From: DAOUMU01 sp034409055
GTDB taxonomy: Bacteria > Chloroflexota > Anaerolineae > 4572-78 > J111
Assembly: GCA_034409055.1 (NCBI GenBank)
Contig: DAOUMU010000171.1
Coordinates: forward strand, 1-39,343
Direction of reading: 5' to 3'
Length of the DNA stretch: 39,343 nucleotides
The translations under genes were made by a program, and so were the position numbers. Shown here in pieces: positions 7,998-15,378 of this stretch (the first letter of the stretch is position 1; the number at the start of each line of letters is the position of its first letter). The notes under the pieces were generated by a model. The model was given only the letters and a program-made list of their open reading frames with translations. It was not told where the DNA came from and made no database searches.

Positions 7998-9854
7998 TCA
8001 TTCCTTAGTCTCAATTTGATAGAGAATCACCGAAGGATAACCGGCCGGGGTATAGGCCCGAGTTAACTCTCGTAACCCCAGGCCAACCTCGTCCAGCGCC
8101 AGTCGTGCTTCCGTTTCTGATCGCCAGCCTGGAAAGGCAATCAAGTGTCCCGGTTGGGCCTTGGCCGCCAAGGCTTGCGGCGATGACCAATATTGTAAAT
8201 CATAAGGATAATTCCACAAATAGAAACGCCAGTGGGTGCCCAACCAACGATGGTAAAGGGTCGTATTGGCCCCCACATGCCCTTGCAAGTAGGCTGTGAT
8301 CTGCTCGATGCCTTGCAGGGCGTTGCTATGACTGCCCAGGGGATAACGAGCATTGGCCGCATCCTGAACGGGACGGGCCAAGGTCAGGGCCAATAACAGG
8401 CTCAGAACCAGACCGGTGATCACCCCGGCCACCGGTCGCCAGGCTGGCTGCCGGTCGAGCCAATGATCTTTTAAGATCGACCAGGGTAATAATAACACGC
8501 GGGCCAGCAACAAGGCCAGAAGCGGGATCAGTCCCAATAGGTAACGGTCCCACACCTGAAACGAGAGCCAGGCGTGGCCCAGCAAAAAGGTCAGGGTGAA
8601 GAGGGAGAAGAGCCAATCGGGTTGGGTGGTTAGTTGGTGGGTTGGCCATTCCTGTTCTTGCGCTGTGGAGGTATTACCCCTGTCCCGTTGGGTAGACATC
8701 TTAGTCCTATAGGCCTGGTATGTCCCGTAAAGCAGTAGGAGGGGCATGCCCAGGATAAAGATCATATTCAGTGTTGGCGAGGCCGTGCCATACTGGAGCA
8801 ACTCGGTAAAGCCAAACCAGCGCTGGCTAAAGCTGGCGGCGTCGGTGGTTAGTTGACCGTAGTTGACCATGCTTTGCTGCCAAAAACCGAGGGGTTGGTC
8901 ACGGGTAAAATCCCACAGGAAAACCGGGATTAGGGTGAGGCTCATCGCCAGGAAGAATCTGGCCGAAGCGTGAAGCGTGAAACGTGAAACGTGAAACGTG
9001 AAACGTGGAACGTGAACCCGCAGGGCAAGTGACGTGTTGCGTGTTGCGTGTTGCGTGTTGCGTATCACTTTGCTATCTGCTACTTTGCTACTTGCTACTC
9101 TGCCACTTGCTGCCCTGCTACTTGCTACCCTGCCACCTGCAACCTTGTTACCTGCCACCTTGCGACCTGCGACCTGCGACCTGCGACCTGCCACCTTGCT
9201 ACCTGCTACCCTGCTCACCAGTAATAACCCCATAACCAGAGGGATAAAAAACAGCCCCTGCTGCTTGGTGGCGATGGCCAGGCCCATGCCTACTCCGGCC
9301 CAACCGGCTCGATCATGGGCAGCGGCCAGGCCAGCGGCCAGCACCAGGGTGACCAGCATGGGGTCGGTGAAGGCGGTGGGGGCAAAGAGGATGGTCAAAG
9401 GGGATAGAGCGACCAGCCAGGCCGCCAAAACCCCGACCTGACGACCGTACAACTGTTGACCCAGGCCAAAGGTGAGCCCCACACTGAGCACGGTGGCCAG
9501 TAAAGAGGGTAAGCGGGCCACGACTTCAGTCACGCCCAGCAGACGCATCGCTCCGGCCATAGTGTAGAGAAAGAGGGGGGGCTTATCGATCAGCGTCTGC
9601 TGTAGTAACGGGTCATGACCGGAGGCAATCTGTAAAGCCCAGGTGGCATAGAGGGCCTCGTCGTGATGAAAGCGCTGGCCGGTGAGTAGATTCAGCGGAA
9701 TCAACACGGCGCTCAACAGGGCCAGACCGATGGCCACAGCCGGCCAGCCAGGATGAGGGAAAGTGGTATAGAGACGAAGCGACGCTGCTTGTCGCACGAT
9801 TGGATTTGTGGTTGAAATAAGTTTCATAGCGTACCGCGCTACGCTATTCCTCAT
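7998..9854 (-). CDS. GT39/ArnT-like membrane glycosyltransferase
   Basis: 618 residues. ATG 9854 overlaps the stop of the upstream M20 gene (ATGAGGAATAG), suggesting translational coupling; an internal ATG at 9827 is the alternative. Residues 62-71 (FHHDEALYAT) hold the Asp-Glu pair typical of the first loop of ArnT/PMT-type GT-C enzymes, and DKPPLFLY and ARLPS follow as in that family. About 10-12 hydrophobic segments are visible. These enzymes use polyprenyl-phosphate sugars and act on the outer face of the membrane; the acceptor here is unknown. Residues ~215-298 are repeat-derived (VAG-K, NTQHATR and RFTFHVS motifs) and sit in one inter-helix loop. The gene precedes the YfhO gene in the same operon. 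Confidence 0.88.
   Translation of the reverse strand: MRNSVARYAMKLISTTNPIVRQAASLRLYTTFPHPGWPAVAIGLALLSAVLIPLNLLTGQRFHHDEALYATWALQIASGHDPLLQQTLIDKPPLFLYTMAGAMRLLGVTEVVARLPSLLATVLSVGLTFGLGQQLYGRQVGVLAAWLVALSPLTILFAPTAFTDPMLVTLVLAAGLAAAHDRAGWAGVGMGLAIATKQQGLFFIPLVMGLLLVSRVAGSKVAGRRSQVAGRKVAGNKVAGGRVASSRAASGRVASSKVADSKVIRNTQHATRNTSLALRVHVPRFTFHVSRFTLHASARFFLAMSLTLIPVFLWDFTRDQPLGFWQQSMVNYGQLTTDAASFSQRWFGFTELLQYGTASPTLNMIFILGMPLLLLYGTYQAYRTKMSTQRDRGNTSTAQEQEWPTHQLTTQPDWLFSLFTLTFLLGHAWLSFQVWDRYLLGLIPLLALLLARVLLLPWSILKDHWLDRQPAWRPVAGVITGLVLSLLLALTLARPVQDAANARYPLGSHSNALQGIEQITAYLQGHVGANTTLYHRWLGTHWRFYLWNYPYDLQYWSSPQALAAKAQPGHLIAFPGWRSETEARLALDEVGLGLRELTRAYTPAGYPSVILYQIETKE
8965..9216. repeat. Three-family repeat tract inside GT39 gene
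   Basis: Plus-strand order: CGTGAAA units (8965-9013), TTGCGTG units (about 9034-9063), then CTACTTG/CTACCTG/CGACCTG units (9068-9216). The last part alternates 7- and 8-bp units, giving a 15-bp (5-codon) period on the coding strand. That period avoids the TAG a pure GGTAGCA heptamer would create. About 84 codons are added without a stop. Confidence 0.85.
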
Positions 9855-11103
9855 ACCCGCAAAAACGCAGCGCAGTCAGAGCCAGGGTACGCACAGTGGT
9901 CACCAAATCCGCCACGGGCACGTACTCGTCTGGGCGATGAGCCTGGCGCACGTCGCCCGGACCGAAGAGGACGGTGGGGGTATGCCCCTCGTTGACCAGC
10001 AGGCGCATATCCGCCCCGTAGGTCATGCCCTCCAGGCGGGCCGGGTGGCTGCTCACATCGCCCAAAGCGCCGGCCACCGTTTTTACCAGGGGGTGATCCA
10101 CAGCCGTGGCCGCCGGCTCGAACTGGCCGCCCCACCACTCGACCAGCGGGGGGTGAGCCCGCAGCCAGGGGTCGGTTTGAGCGGCCCGGGCCACCGTCTC
10201 CTCAAACAGCCGCCGGGCCGCAGCGATGTCCTCGCCGATGGCCACGCCGTAGCGTCCCTCGCAGGTCAGGCTTTCGGCCACCGAGGAGGCCCAGGTGCCG
10301 GCCTTGACCGTGCCGATACACAAGGGGTAGGGCAACCGGTAACGAGCGTATAGGGGGTCCTGGCTTTGATGGTTACGTTCCCGTTCCAGGTTCATGAGGG
10401 CCTGGTGGATGGGGATGAACTTTTCGATGGCGCTGACTCCCTCTTCTCGCACGCAGCCGTGAGCCGACAGGCCGGGGATGGTCAGCCGGAAGTTCAACGC
10501 TCCGGCCTGGGCCGGGGCCACAATCAGCTCGGTCGGTTCGACTACGACGGCCCCGTCGGCCCGGTACCCTCGCAGCACGACGGCCAGGGTACCCACCCCG
10601 CCGTCTTCCTCGCCAATGACGCTCTCGATCATTAACCGGCCTTTGAGACGTATGCCCGCCTCACGCAGGGCCTTGGCTGCAAAGATAGCGCAGCAGAGGC
10701 CGCCTTTCATGTCCAAGGCTCCCCGCCCGTAAACTCGCCCATCAACGATGGTGGCCTGCCAGGGGGGGTAATGCCAGTTCGACTCATCGCCGGGAGGGAC
10801 CACGTCCACGTGCCCGTTGAAAATAAGGCTCCGCCCACCTGCGTTCTCCCCCATGATCCCCACCACGCCCAGGCCCTCCTCCCGTTCACACTCTGTACTG
10901 AAGGCCGGATGCTGGCTTAAGGTCTCGAAATCCAGGGCCCAGACGTCAACGGCCAGCCCACACCGTTCCATCTGGGCAGCAACGTGCTCCTGGACCGCCG
11001 TCTCTTGACCGCTCAGACTGCGTACGGCCACCAATTCGCCCAGATAGGCCAACATTCCGTCGATGTCGATGGCTTCCAGGACGCACTGTTCGGTTTCGTG
11101 CAT
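9844..11103 (-). CDS. M20-family metallo-amidohydrolase (ArgE/DapE type)
   Basis: 419 residues; ATG 11103 follows AAGGAG. Metal-site motifs: GHVDVVPPG (H98, D100), YGRGALDMKGG (D131) and IGEEDGG (E165 catalytic, E166 metal). This matches the two-zinc ArgE/DapE/CPG2 family, which hydrolyses N-acyl amino acids or peptides in the cytoplasm. The insertion between the metal motifs (about residues 190-290) fits the dimerisation lid. The exact substrate cannot be called. It follows the dimethylargininase-like gene, so arginine- or acyl-arginine-related catabolism is a reasonable guess. Its stop overlaps the start of the GT39 gene. Confidence 0.9.
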   Translation of the reverse strand: MHETEQCVLEAIDIDGMLAYLGELVAVRSLSGQETAVQEHVAAQMERCGLAVDVWALDFETLSQHPAFSTECEREEGLGVVGIMGENAGGRSLIFNGHVDVVPPGDESNWHYPPWQATIVDGRVYGRGALDMKGGLCCAIFAAKALREAGIRLKGRLMIESVIGEEDGGVGTLAVVLRGYRADGAVVVEPTELIVAPAQAGALNFRLTIPGLSAHGCVREEGVSAIEKFIPIHQALMNLERERNHQSQDPLYARYRLPYPLCIGTVKAGTWASSVAESLTCEGRYGVAIGEDIAAARRLFEETVARAAQTDPWLRAHPPLVEWWGGQFEPAATAVDHPLVKTVAGALGDVSSHPARLEGMTYGADMRLLVNEGHTPTVLFGPGDVRQAHRPDEYVPVADLVTTVRTLALTALRFCGYEE

Positions 11104-11166
11104 TTGATTGCTCCTTATTTTGACCCCCGACCGGTGACCGCCGACCGCAAAAATAGCTTAATTGTG

Positions 11167-11213
11167 ACCTTGCTATCTTGCTACCTGCTACTTTGCTACC
11201 TTGCTACTCTGCC
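11167..11213. repeat. GGTAGCA-family tract forming the end of the dimethylargininase-like gene
   Basis: Plus-strand CTTGCTAC/CTGCTAC units. Read on the minus strand, the first unit (GAG TAG CAA) provides the stop codon at 11206-11204 of the upstream gene. It is the same family as the tract in the GT39 gene, but with a phase that creates a stop. Confidence 0.8.
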
Positions 11214-12073
11214 CGCAAAATCGGTCGAGTTAAACAGGTCGGTCCCCCCTCGGCCTTGAGCGAAATTTCTTGGCCCCGGTAGGTGAGCACTTGACAACCG
11301 GCTTCTGCCAACCGCTGCTGGGTGATGGGGTTGCCTTCTAGCATCAGGCATTGGCCGGGGGCCAGAGCCAGTACATTGGGACCCATTGTGGCAAACTCCT
11401 CGTCGGGCACTTCGATAAGCCGGAAACCCCGCTCGATCAGGTATTGCCAGAAGGGGACGGGCAACAGGGGCAGGTAAACCACGGCCAGGTGATGATCGAC
11501 GATGCTAATCAGCGACATGAGGTGCAGGCAGGCCTCAGGACCGTGGTAGTAAGGTAATTCCACCGGGATGACCTTGACGTCCAACCCGGCCAAGGCTTCT
11601 TTCAACTGGCGCAGTCCCTTGGCATTGGTGCGGAAACCCTGGCCAACGGCCAGAGTCTGGTCGTCAACCCAGAGCAGGTCACCCCCCTCGGCCCGGGCGG
11701 CCCCGTGCAAGGTGTAGAGGATGGGCACCCCCAAGGCTGCAAAGCGGCGGGCCATGGCCGTTTCTTCACCCCGGCGCAGACTCTTCCCTAAACTCAGGAT
11801 GATTGCTCCCTGGTCGGTGACAATGGCCGGGTCGTAAACAAAGATGGCGTCGGCGTGATCGGGTTGCAGCTCGCCGTGATAGATGACCTCGGCTCCCGTC
11901 TGGCGCAAGATGGCCACCAGGGCATCGTGCTCCTCCTGGGCCTTCGCCAGGTCGGGGCGGTCGGTGTAGTGCCACCTGGCGGGATCATCCACCGCAAAGG
12001 CTTCATCGGGCCGCTTGACCAGGGCCTGGCGCAATGGCTTGATCATGCTCTGGCTGCCGTAATGTTTGTTCAT
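11204..12073 (-). CDS. Dimethylargininase/amidinotransferase-fold hydrolase
   Basis: 289 residues. ATG 12073 is preceded by GAGGT at short spacing. The fold signature of guanidino-modifying enzymes is present: EGGD (E129-D132), a His in CLHLMS (H184) and the C-terminal nucleophile in GGPTCLTRP (C280). These match the Cys-His-Glu set of N(G),N(G)-dimethylarginine dimethylaminohydrolase, which releases dimethylamine from methylated arginine to give citrulline. Length is normal for bacterial DDAH. Related arginine or agmatine deiminases are alternatives; the HLM in place of the usual HLD adds some doubt. It is the first gene after the promoter at 12175-12203. Confidence 0.85.
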   Translation of the reverse strand: MNKHYGSQSMIKPLRQALVKRPDEAFAVDDPARWHYTDRPDLAKAQEEHDALVAILRQTGAEVIYHGELQPDHADAIFVYDPAIVTDQGAIILSLGKSLRRGEETAMARRFAALGVPILYTLHGAARAEGGDLLWVDDQTLAVGQGFRTNAKGLRQLKEALAGLDVKVIPVELPYYHGPEACLHLMSLISIVDHHLAVVYLPLLPVPFWQYLIERGFRLIEVPDEEFATMGPNVLALAPGQCLMLEGNPITQQRLAEAGCQVLTYRGQEISLKAEGGPTCLTRPILRAE

Positions 12074-12161
12074 TTTACCTCGGGGGCATAATAGTGCAGT
12101 TTGGCATTAATTGGGCCATAGGGTGAGAATTTACGCATTGCCTACTTTTGTTCCTTTCTAA

Positions 12162-12177
12162 AATCACTGGGGTGATT
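12162..12177. promoter_or_regulatory. Dyad operator candidate AATCAC-N4-GTGATT
   Basis: A perfect 6-bp inverted repeat with a 4-bp spacer. It overlaps the -10 element and predicted start point of the promoter at 12175-12203, the classical position for a repressor site. No regulator gene is adjacent. Confidence 0.4.
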
Positions 12178-12203
12178 GTAAGCCAAAGCCCCATTCAAGT
12201 CAA
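12175..12203 (-). promoter_or_regulatory. Sigma-70-type promoter of the DDAH-M20-GT39-YfhO operon
   Basis: On the minus strand: TTGACT (12203-12198), a 17-bp spacer, TACAAT (12180-12175). Predicted start near 12168 leaves a leader of about 95 nt to the ATG at 12073. Both hexamers have one mismatch to consensus. Confidence 0.65.
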
Positions 12204-12290
12204 TCTTCCTGAAAATGCACCGCAGGTTGGTTATTGGATGTTTTTGTCATTTTTGTAGGGGGCAACAAGATGTTGAAATTGAATGGAACG

Positions 12291-12331
12291 CTGATACCGC
12301 AGATTTAACGCAGATTTGCGCAGATGTGATT
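12291..12331. repeat. CGCAGATTT-type dispersed repeat
   Basis: Repeated CGCAGATTT/GCGCAGAT words. A related copy in the opposite orientation lies at 34192-34233 (CATCTGCGTTTATCTGCG). Both are intergenic. The rest of the 12074-12421 gap holds the promoter and operator described and nothing else recognised. Confidence 0.6.
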
Positions 12332-12421
12332 AGAGCGGTGTGTTTTTTTGGCCGACCGGAGACCTCCGTCCCAGGCATCTCACCTGTCTACCCGCTTCGT
12401 CCTCGCTGCCGTCTTTATCTT

Positions 12422-13831
12422 TTACGAGTGCTTTATGGCCCTGGATCCAGGGTCTGGAGTCCCAGGCTCGGAGTCTTGAAGATCTTGATCTCCGGCTGAG
12501 ACGGGCTCCGGCGACGACCTAAGGACGGCATGCCCAAACGTCTTCATCCAGCTCAAGCTTAATTTGGCTGCTAGCTGTATGGCGACGGCTGGACGCAGCA
12601 ACTCACCGACGATGGCGCGGTATGAACGATGACCGGACACAGCGTCGAAGAGGGCGGTACGCAGGATCGGTTCATGCCGGGAGACGATGATGAGGGGATC
12701 TAGCAGGTGCTGGGTGGCGCCAACGATGGCCAGCAGGCGCACGGCGCGGCCGTAGGGTAGGTCTGTAACCGTTTCTGCGCACGCCCGGGCATAACCCTCG
12801 GCAAAGGCAGCATGGGAAATGCCATGAGTTAGCATCGACTCGGCGGCCCACAGGCCGGACAGGCAGGCGGAATTGACACCTTTGCCCTTGAAGGCGCGCA
12901 CCAGGCCCGCGGCATCCCCAACCACCACGTACCGGTCTCCGTAGAAACCCCTGGCTATGGACACCGGAAAGCGCCCCTTGAAGTAGCGGAGGTCTTCGGG
13001 GTTGGTCAGGCGGTGTCGGTCCACAGCCGGGAGCACCGACCGCACCGGTTCCCACGCCAGGAAGCGATCCATCCAGTCGGCGTCTACCCGGGCGCCGGCC
13101 ACGTTGATGGCCAGATGGTTGCCCTTGGGGGTGATGGCTCCAAACTCCACCTGGGGCCAGGGCGGAAGATACGCATGAATGTGCCCCCCAAAGGTGTGCA
13201 TGAACTCCTCCGGGGGATGCATTTTGGTAACGATGCTGTCCAGGAAGCGAGGCTGGCGGTAAGGGGTACTGCTGGTCAAGGCGTGAGCTGAGCCATGATC
13301 CAGGCCGAAAGCTGCCACCACAACGTCGGCCTCCTGGGGTATGCTCTCGCTGTACACCACAACCCGGTCGGCGTGGAACTCCAGGTCGGTCACGCGGCTT
13401 TGAATCACCTCGACCCCGCACGCTTGGGCCTGGCCCAAAAGATAGGCGTCGAACTGCACCCGGCGCACGGCATAAGAGGGCGCTTCCTCGTCTTTCAGAA
13501 GGATTTGCTCTCGCTCGCCATGGAGAACGTAGGCGGTGATGGAGCGCTGGATGAGATGCTTGGGGAAGGCCACCCCCAGTTCTTCCTCCAGAATACGGTC
13601 AATGGGCGGCGAGAGGACGCCCACGCATTGGTTGTAATGGGATTCGGCAGCAAAGCGCTTGCCCTCGTAGAGGATGACCCGGAGGGAACGGTTCATAGTG
13701 GCAGCCAGGCGCCTGAGGGCGATGCCACAGGCAGCTCCACCCGGCCCCCCGCCAATAATGACCACGCAGGCTTCCTCTGTCAGCGGACCCAGGCTGCCTT
13801 GAATTACCCGGTTACCCCTTTTTCGCACCAT
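12422..13831 (-). CDS. Geranylgeranyl-reductase-type FAD oxidoreductase, second gene of pair
   Basis: 469 residues. ATG 13831 lies 6 nt after the stop of the upstream paralogue; that stop sits within the ribosome site (AAGGTGA). Residues 23-34 (VVIIGGGPGGAA) form the N-terminal dinucleotide-binding fold. NQCVGVLSPP (C69) is the cysteine-containing flavin-loop motif of the GGR-like group. VVVGDAAGLVRAFKGKGVNSA (about two thirds along) is the second FAD motif. The family reduces isoprenoid double bonds, as in geranylgeranyl lipids or menaquinone side chains, or acts as electron-transfer flavoprotein oxidoreductase. No substrate can be assigned. The last 25 residues look disordered. Confidence 0.85.
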   Translation of the reverse strand: MVRKRGNRVIQGSLGPLTEEACVVIIGGGPGGAACGIALRRLAATMNRSLRVILYEGKRFAAESHYNQCVGVLSPPIDRILEEELGVAFPKHLIQRSITAYVLHGEREQILLKDEEAPSYAVRRVQFDAYLLGQAQACGVEVIQSRVTDLEFHADRVVVYSESIPQEADVVVAAFGLDHGSAHALTSSTPYRQPRFLDSIVTKMHPPEEFMHTFGGHIHAYLPPWPQVEFGAITPKGNHLAINVAGARVDADWMDRFLAWEPVRSVLPAVDRHRLTNPEDLRYFKGRFPVSIARGFYGDRYVVVGDAAGLVRAFKGKGVNSACLSGLWAAESMLTHGISHAAFAEGYARACAETVTDLPYGRAVRLLAIVGATQHLLDPLIIVSRHEPILRTALFDAVSGHRSYRAIVGELLRPAVAIQLAAKLSLSWMKTFGHAVLRSSPEPVSAGDQDLQDSEPGTPDPGSRAIKHS

Positions 13832-13837
13832 CCGGCT

Positions 13838-15142
13838 TCACCTTGGCCACAGCCCTGGCCGGAGGAGCCCTGCCAGGAGTCTAAAACATACGCTGAAACT
13901 GAACAATTGGCGGGCGATCATCTTATACGAGTCGTCGCCGGTGAACATGCTCCACAGGGCCCGGCGGCCATACTGTTCCGCAGCGATCAGCTCCGTCTCG
14001 GCGTTCAGGGCATTAAGCCAGGCCTGGCTCAAGCGATGACTGCCCTGGATACGACTCCACAGGGCGAACAGCATGCGGCCAATACGATTGTCCCGGTCGA
14101 TGCTTTGACAAAACGGGGCATACCCCTCCCGAAAGGCGGCCTCCGACACTCCCAGCTCCAGGGCAACCCGGGCTGCCTGCTGAGCGGTGAGGAAAGCGGA
14201 CCCGATGCCATCCTTATAGAGCCGCGTGACAGCGGCATCGCCTATAGCCACAAAGCGATCGGCATAGAAGTTGAGGGCCGCAGAGACGGCGATGCGAGGG
14301 TTGCACCCACATAGACGTTTCGGATTAGTCGATAACACCTCCCGTACGTGGTCCAACTTCAAGAATTGGCTGATGTCGTCTTTCGTTCGCCTATGATCCA
14401 GAAGGCTGACGTTGACGAAAGGGCCCTTGGGGATGAGACCGGCGAAGAGAGCGCCCGGCGGACAGCCGAAGTAGACATGGACCCGCTGATCGCTACTCAT
14501 CCTGGAAACGGCCAATTCGTCCAGAGACATAATCTCGGTAGCCGGCGGCACGTAACTCAAGTTGGGCAGATGTACCGGTCGGTTATTGACTCCGGTGGCC
14601 AGCACGACCAGGTCACAAGTCAAGGCTGACGTACCAGTCACGACAACCGGTCGCCCGACCATCTTGACTTCAATTACTCGCTCGCGGATCACTTGCACCC
14701 CTCTTTGCTGCGCTTCATCCAATATCCAGCTATCGAAGCTGACGGCCGGCGGCAGATCCCCCAGACGTGGACCTGCGCCACGATAGACGCTGACAATTCG
14801 CCGCCAGGGTTCCGGCCGACTGATCTCCACGGTGGCATCTTCCAGGTGCAGGACGTAGGTCTGGATCTCACCCAAAATGATGTGGGGTGGAAGCGTCAAC
14901 TGGAGGTGGCGCAGATTGTGGAGCAGACGCGATGAAAGGATGCCAGCGCACTTGTTACAACCGGTAGGGCCGCGCCGGCTGAAGTCCTTGCCCTCGAAGA
15001 TGACGACCCGGATGCGCAACCCACGTTGACGGGCTGTATCCAGGGCATGCAGAGCAAAGAAACACCCGGCCGGACCACCGCCAATGACAGCGATTCGGGC
15101 ACCGTCGCGTAATTGCCAGGGATGAGTGTCGCCAGCGGACAT
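13838..15142 (-). CDS. Geranylgeranyl-reductase-type FAD oxidoreductase, first gene of pair
   Basis: 434 residues from ATG 15142, which has GGAG 7 nt upstream; an in-frame ATG at 15154 lacks a ribosome site. IAVIGGGPAGCFFA (18-31) binds FAD. GCNKCAGIL (C62, C65) is the conserved flavin-loop motif with two cysteines, and FVAIGDAAVTRLYKDGIGSA is the second FAD motif. It is clearly paralogous to the next gene, and the pair probably arose by duplication. The location beside a quinone-linked complex makes lipid or quinone side-chain reduction (MenJ-like) conceivable, but this is inference from position and family only. Confidence 0.85.
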   Translation of the reverse strand: MSAGDTHPWQLRDGARIAVIGGGPAGCFFALHALDTARQRGLRIRVVIFEGKDFSRRGPTGCNKCAGILSSRLLHNLRHLQLTLPPHIILGEIQTYVLHLEDATVEISRPEPWRRIVSVYRGAGPRLGDLPPAVSFDSWILDEAQQRGVQVIRERVIEVKMVGRPVVVTGTSALTCDLVVLATGVNNRPVHLPNLSYVPPATEIMSLDELAVSRMSSDQRVHVYFGCPPGALFAGLIPKGPFVNVSLLDHRRTKDDISQFLKLDHVREVLSTNPKRLCGCNPRIAVSAALNFYADRFVAIGDAAVTRLYKDGIGSAFLTAQQAARVALELGVSEAAFREGYAPFCQSIDRDNRIGRMLFALWSRIQGSHRLSQAWLNALNAETELIAAEQYGRRALWSMFTGDDSYKMIARQLFSFSVCFRLLAGLLRPGLWPR

Positions 15143-15242
15143 CGCAATCTCCATGGATAAGAGGGCGGTGTGACAAGATTGGTCCCACTCTCTTCCTAAT
15201 ATTCTACCATGATCAACTCAGCTTTAGATAATTTACATGCTG

Positions 15243-15270
15243 ATTATACATAATGTAGAGGAGGGATCAG
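15243..15270 (-). promoter_or_regulatory. Candidate promoter of the flavoprotein pair
   Basis: On the minus strand: CTGATC (15270-15265), a 16-bp spacer, and a perfect TATAAT (15248-15243), about 100 nt upstream of the ATG at 15142. The -35 match is weak. Confidence 0.45.
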
Positions 15271-15310
15271 GATATTATAGTACCGGCAGGACCCATTCTC
15301 TGGCATGCAA

Positions 15311-15339
15311 GCGGGCCGGAGACTCCCTCCCCGGCCCGC
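15311..15339 (-). terminator. GC-rich hairpin after the decaheme gene
   Basis: Arms GCGGGCCGG / CCGGCCCGC (9 bp, perfect) with an 11-nt loop, 40 nt downstream of the decaheme cytochrome stop (15379). Only a weak T-run follows (TTGC), so efficiency is uncertain. It separates the respiratory operon from the promoter of the flavoprotein pair. Confidence 0.55.
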
Positions 15340-15378
15340 CTTGTGGTGCGTCGAATGGACCTTACTTACTGTCATTCC

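Noticed and set aside
8965..9216. CRISPR-like array
   Set aside because: Units of 7-8 bp without unique spacers lie inside an open gene; not a CRISPR.
9005..9441. Plus-strand open frames rich in LLPCYLL and LRVACCV
   Set aside because: They are the antisense reading of the repeat tract in the GT39 gene; such repeats are open in many frames.
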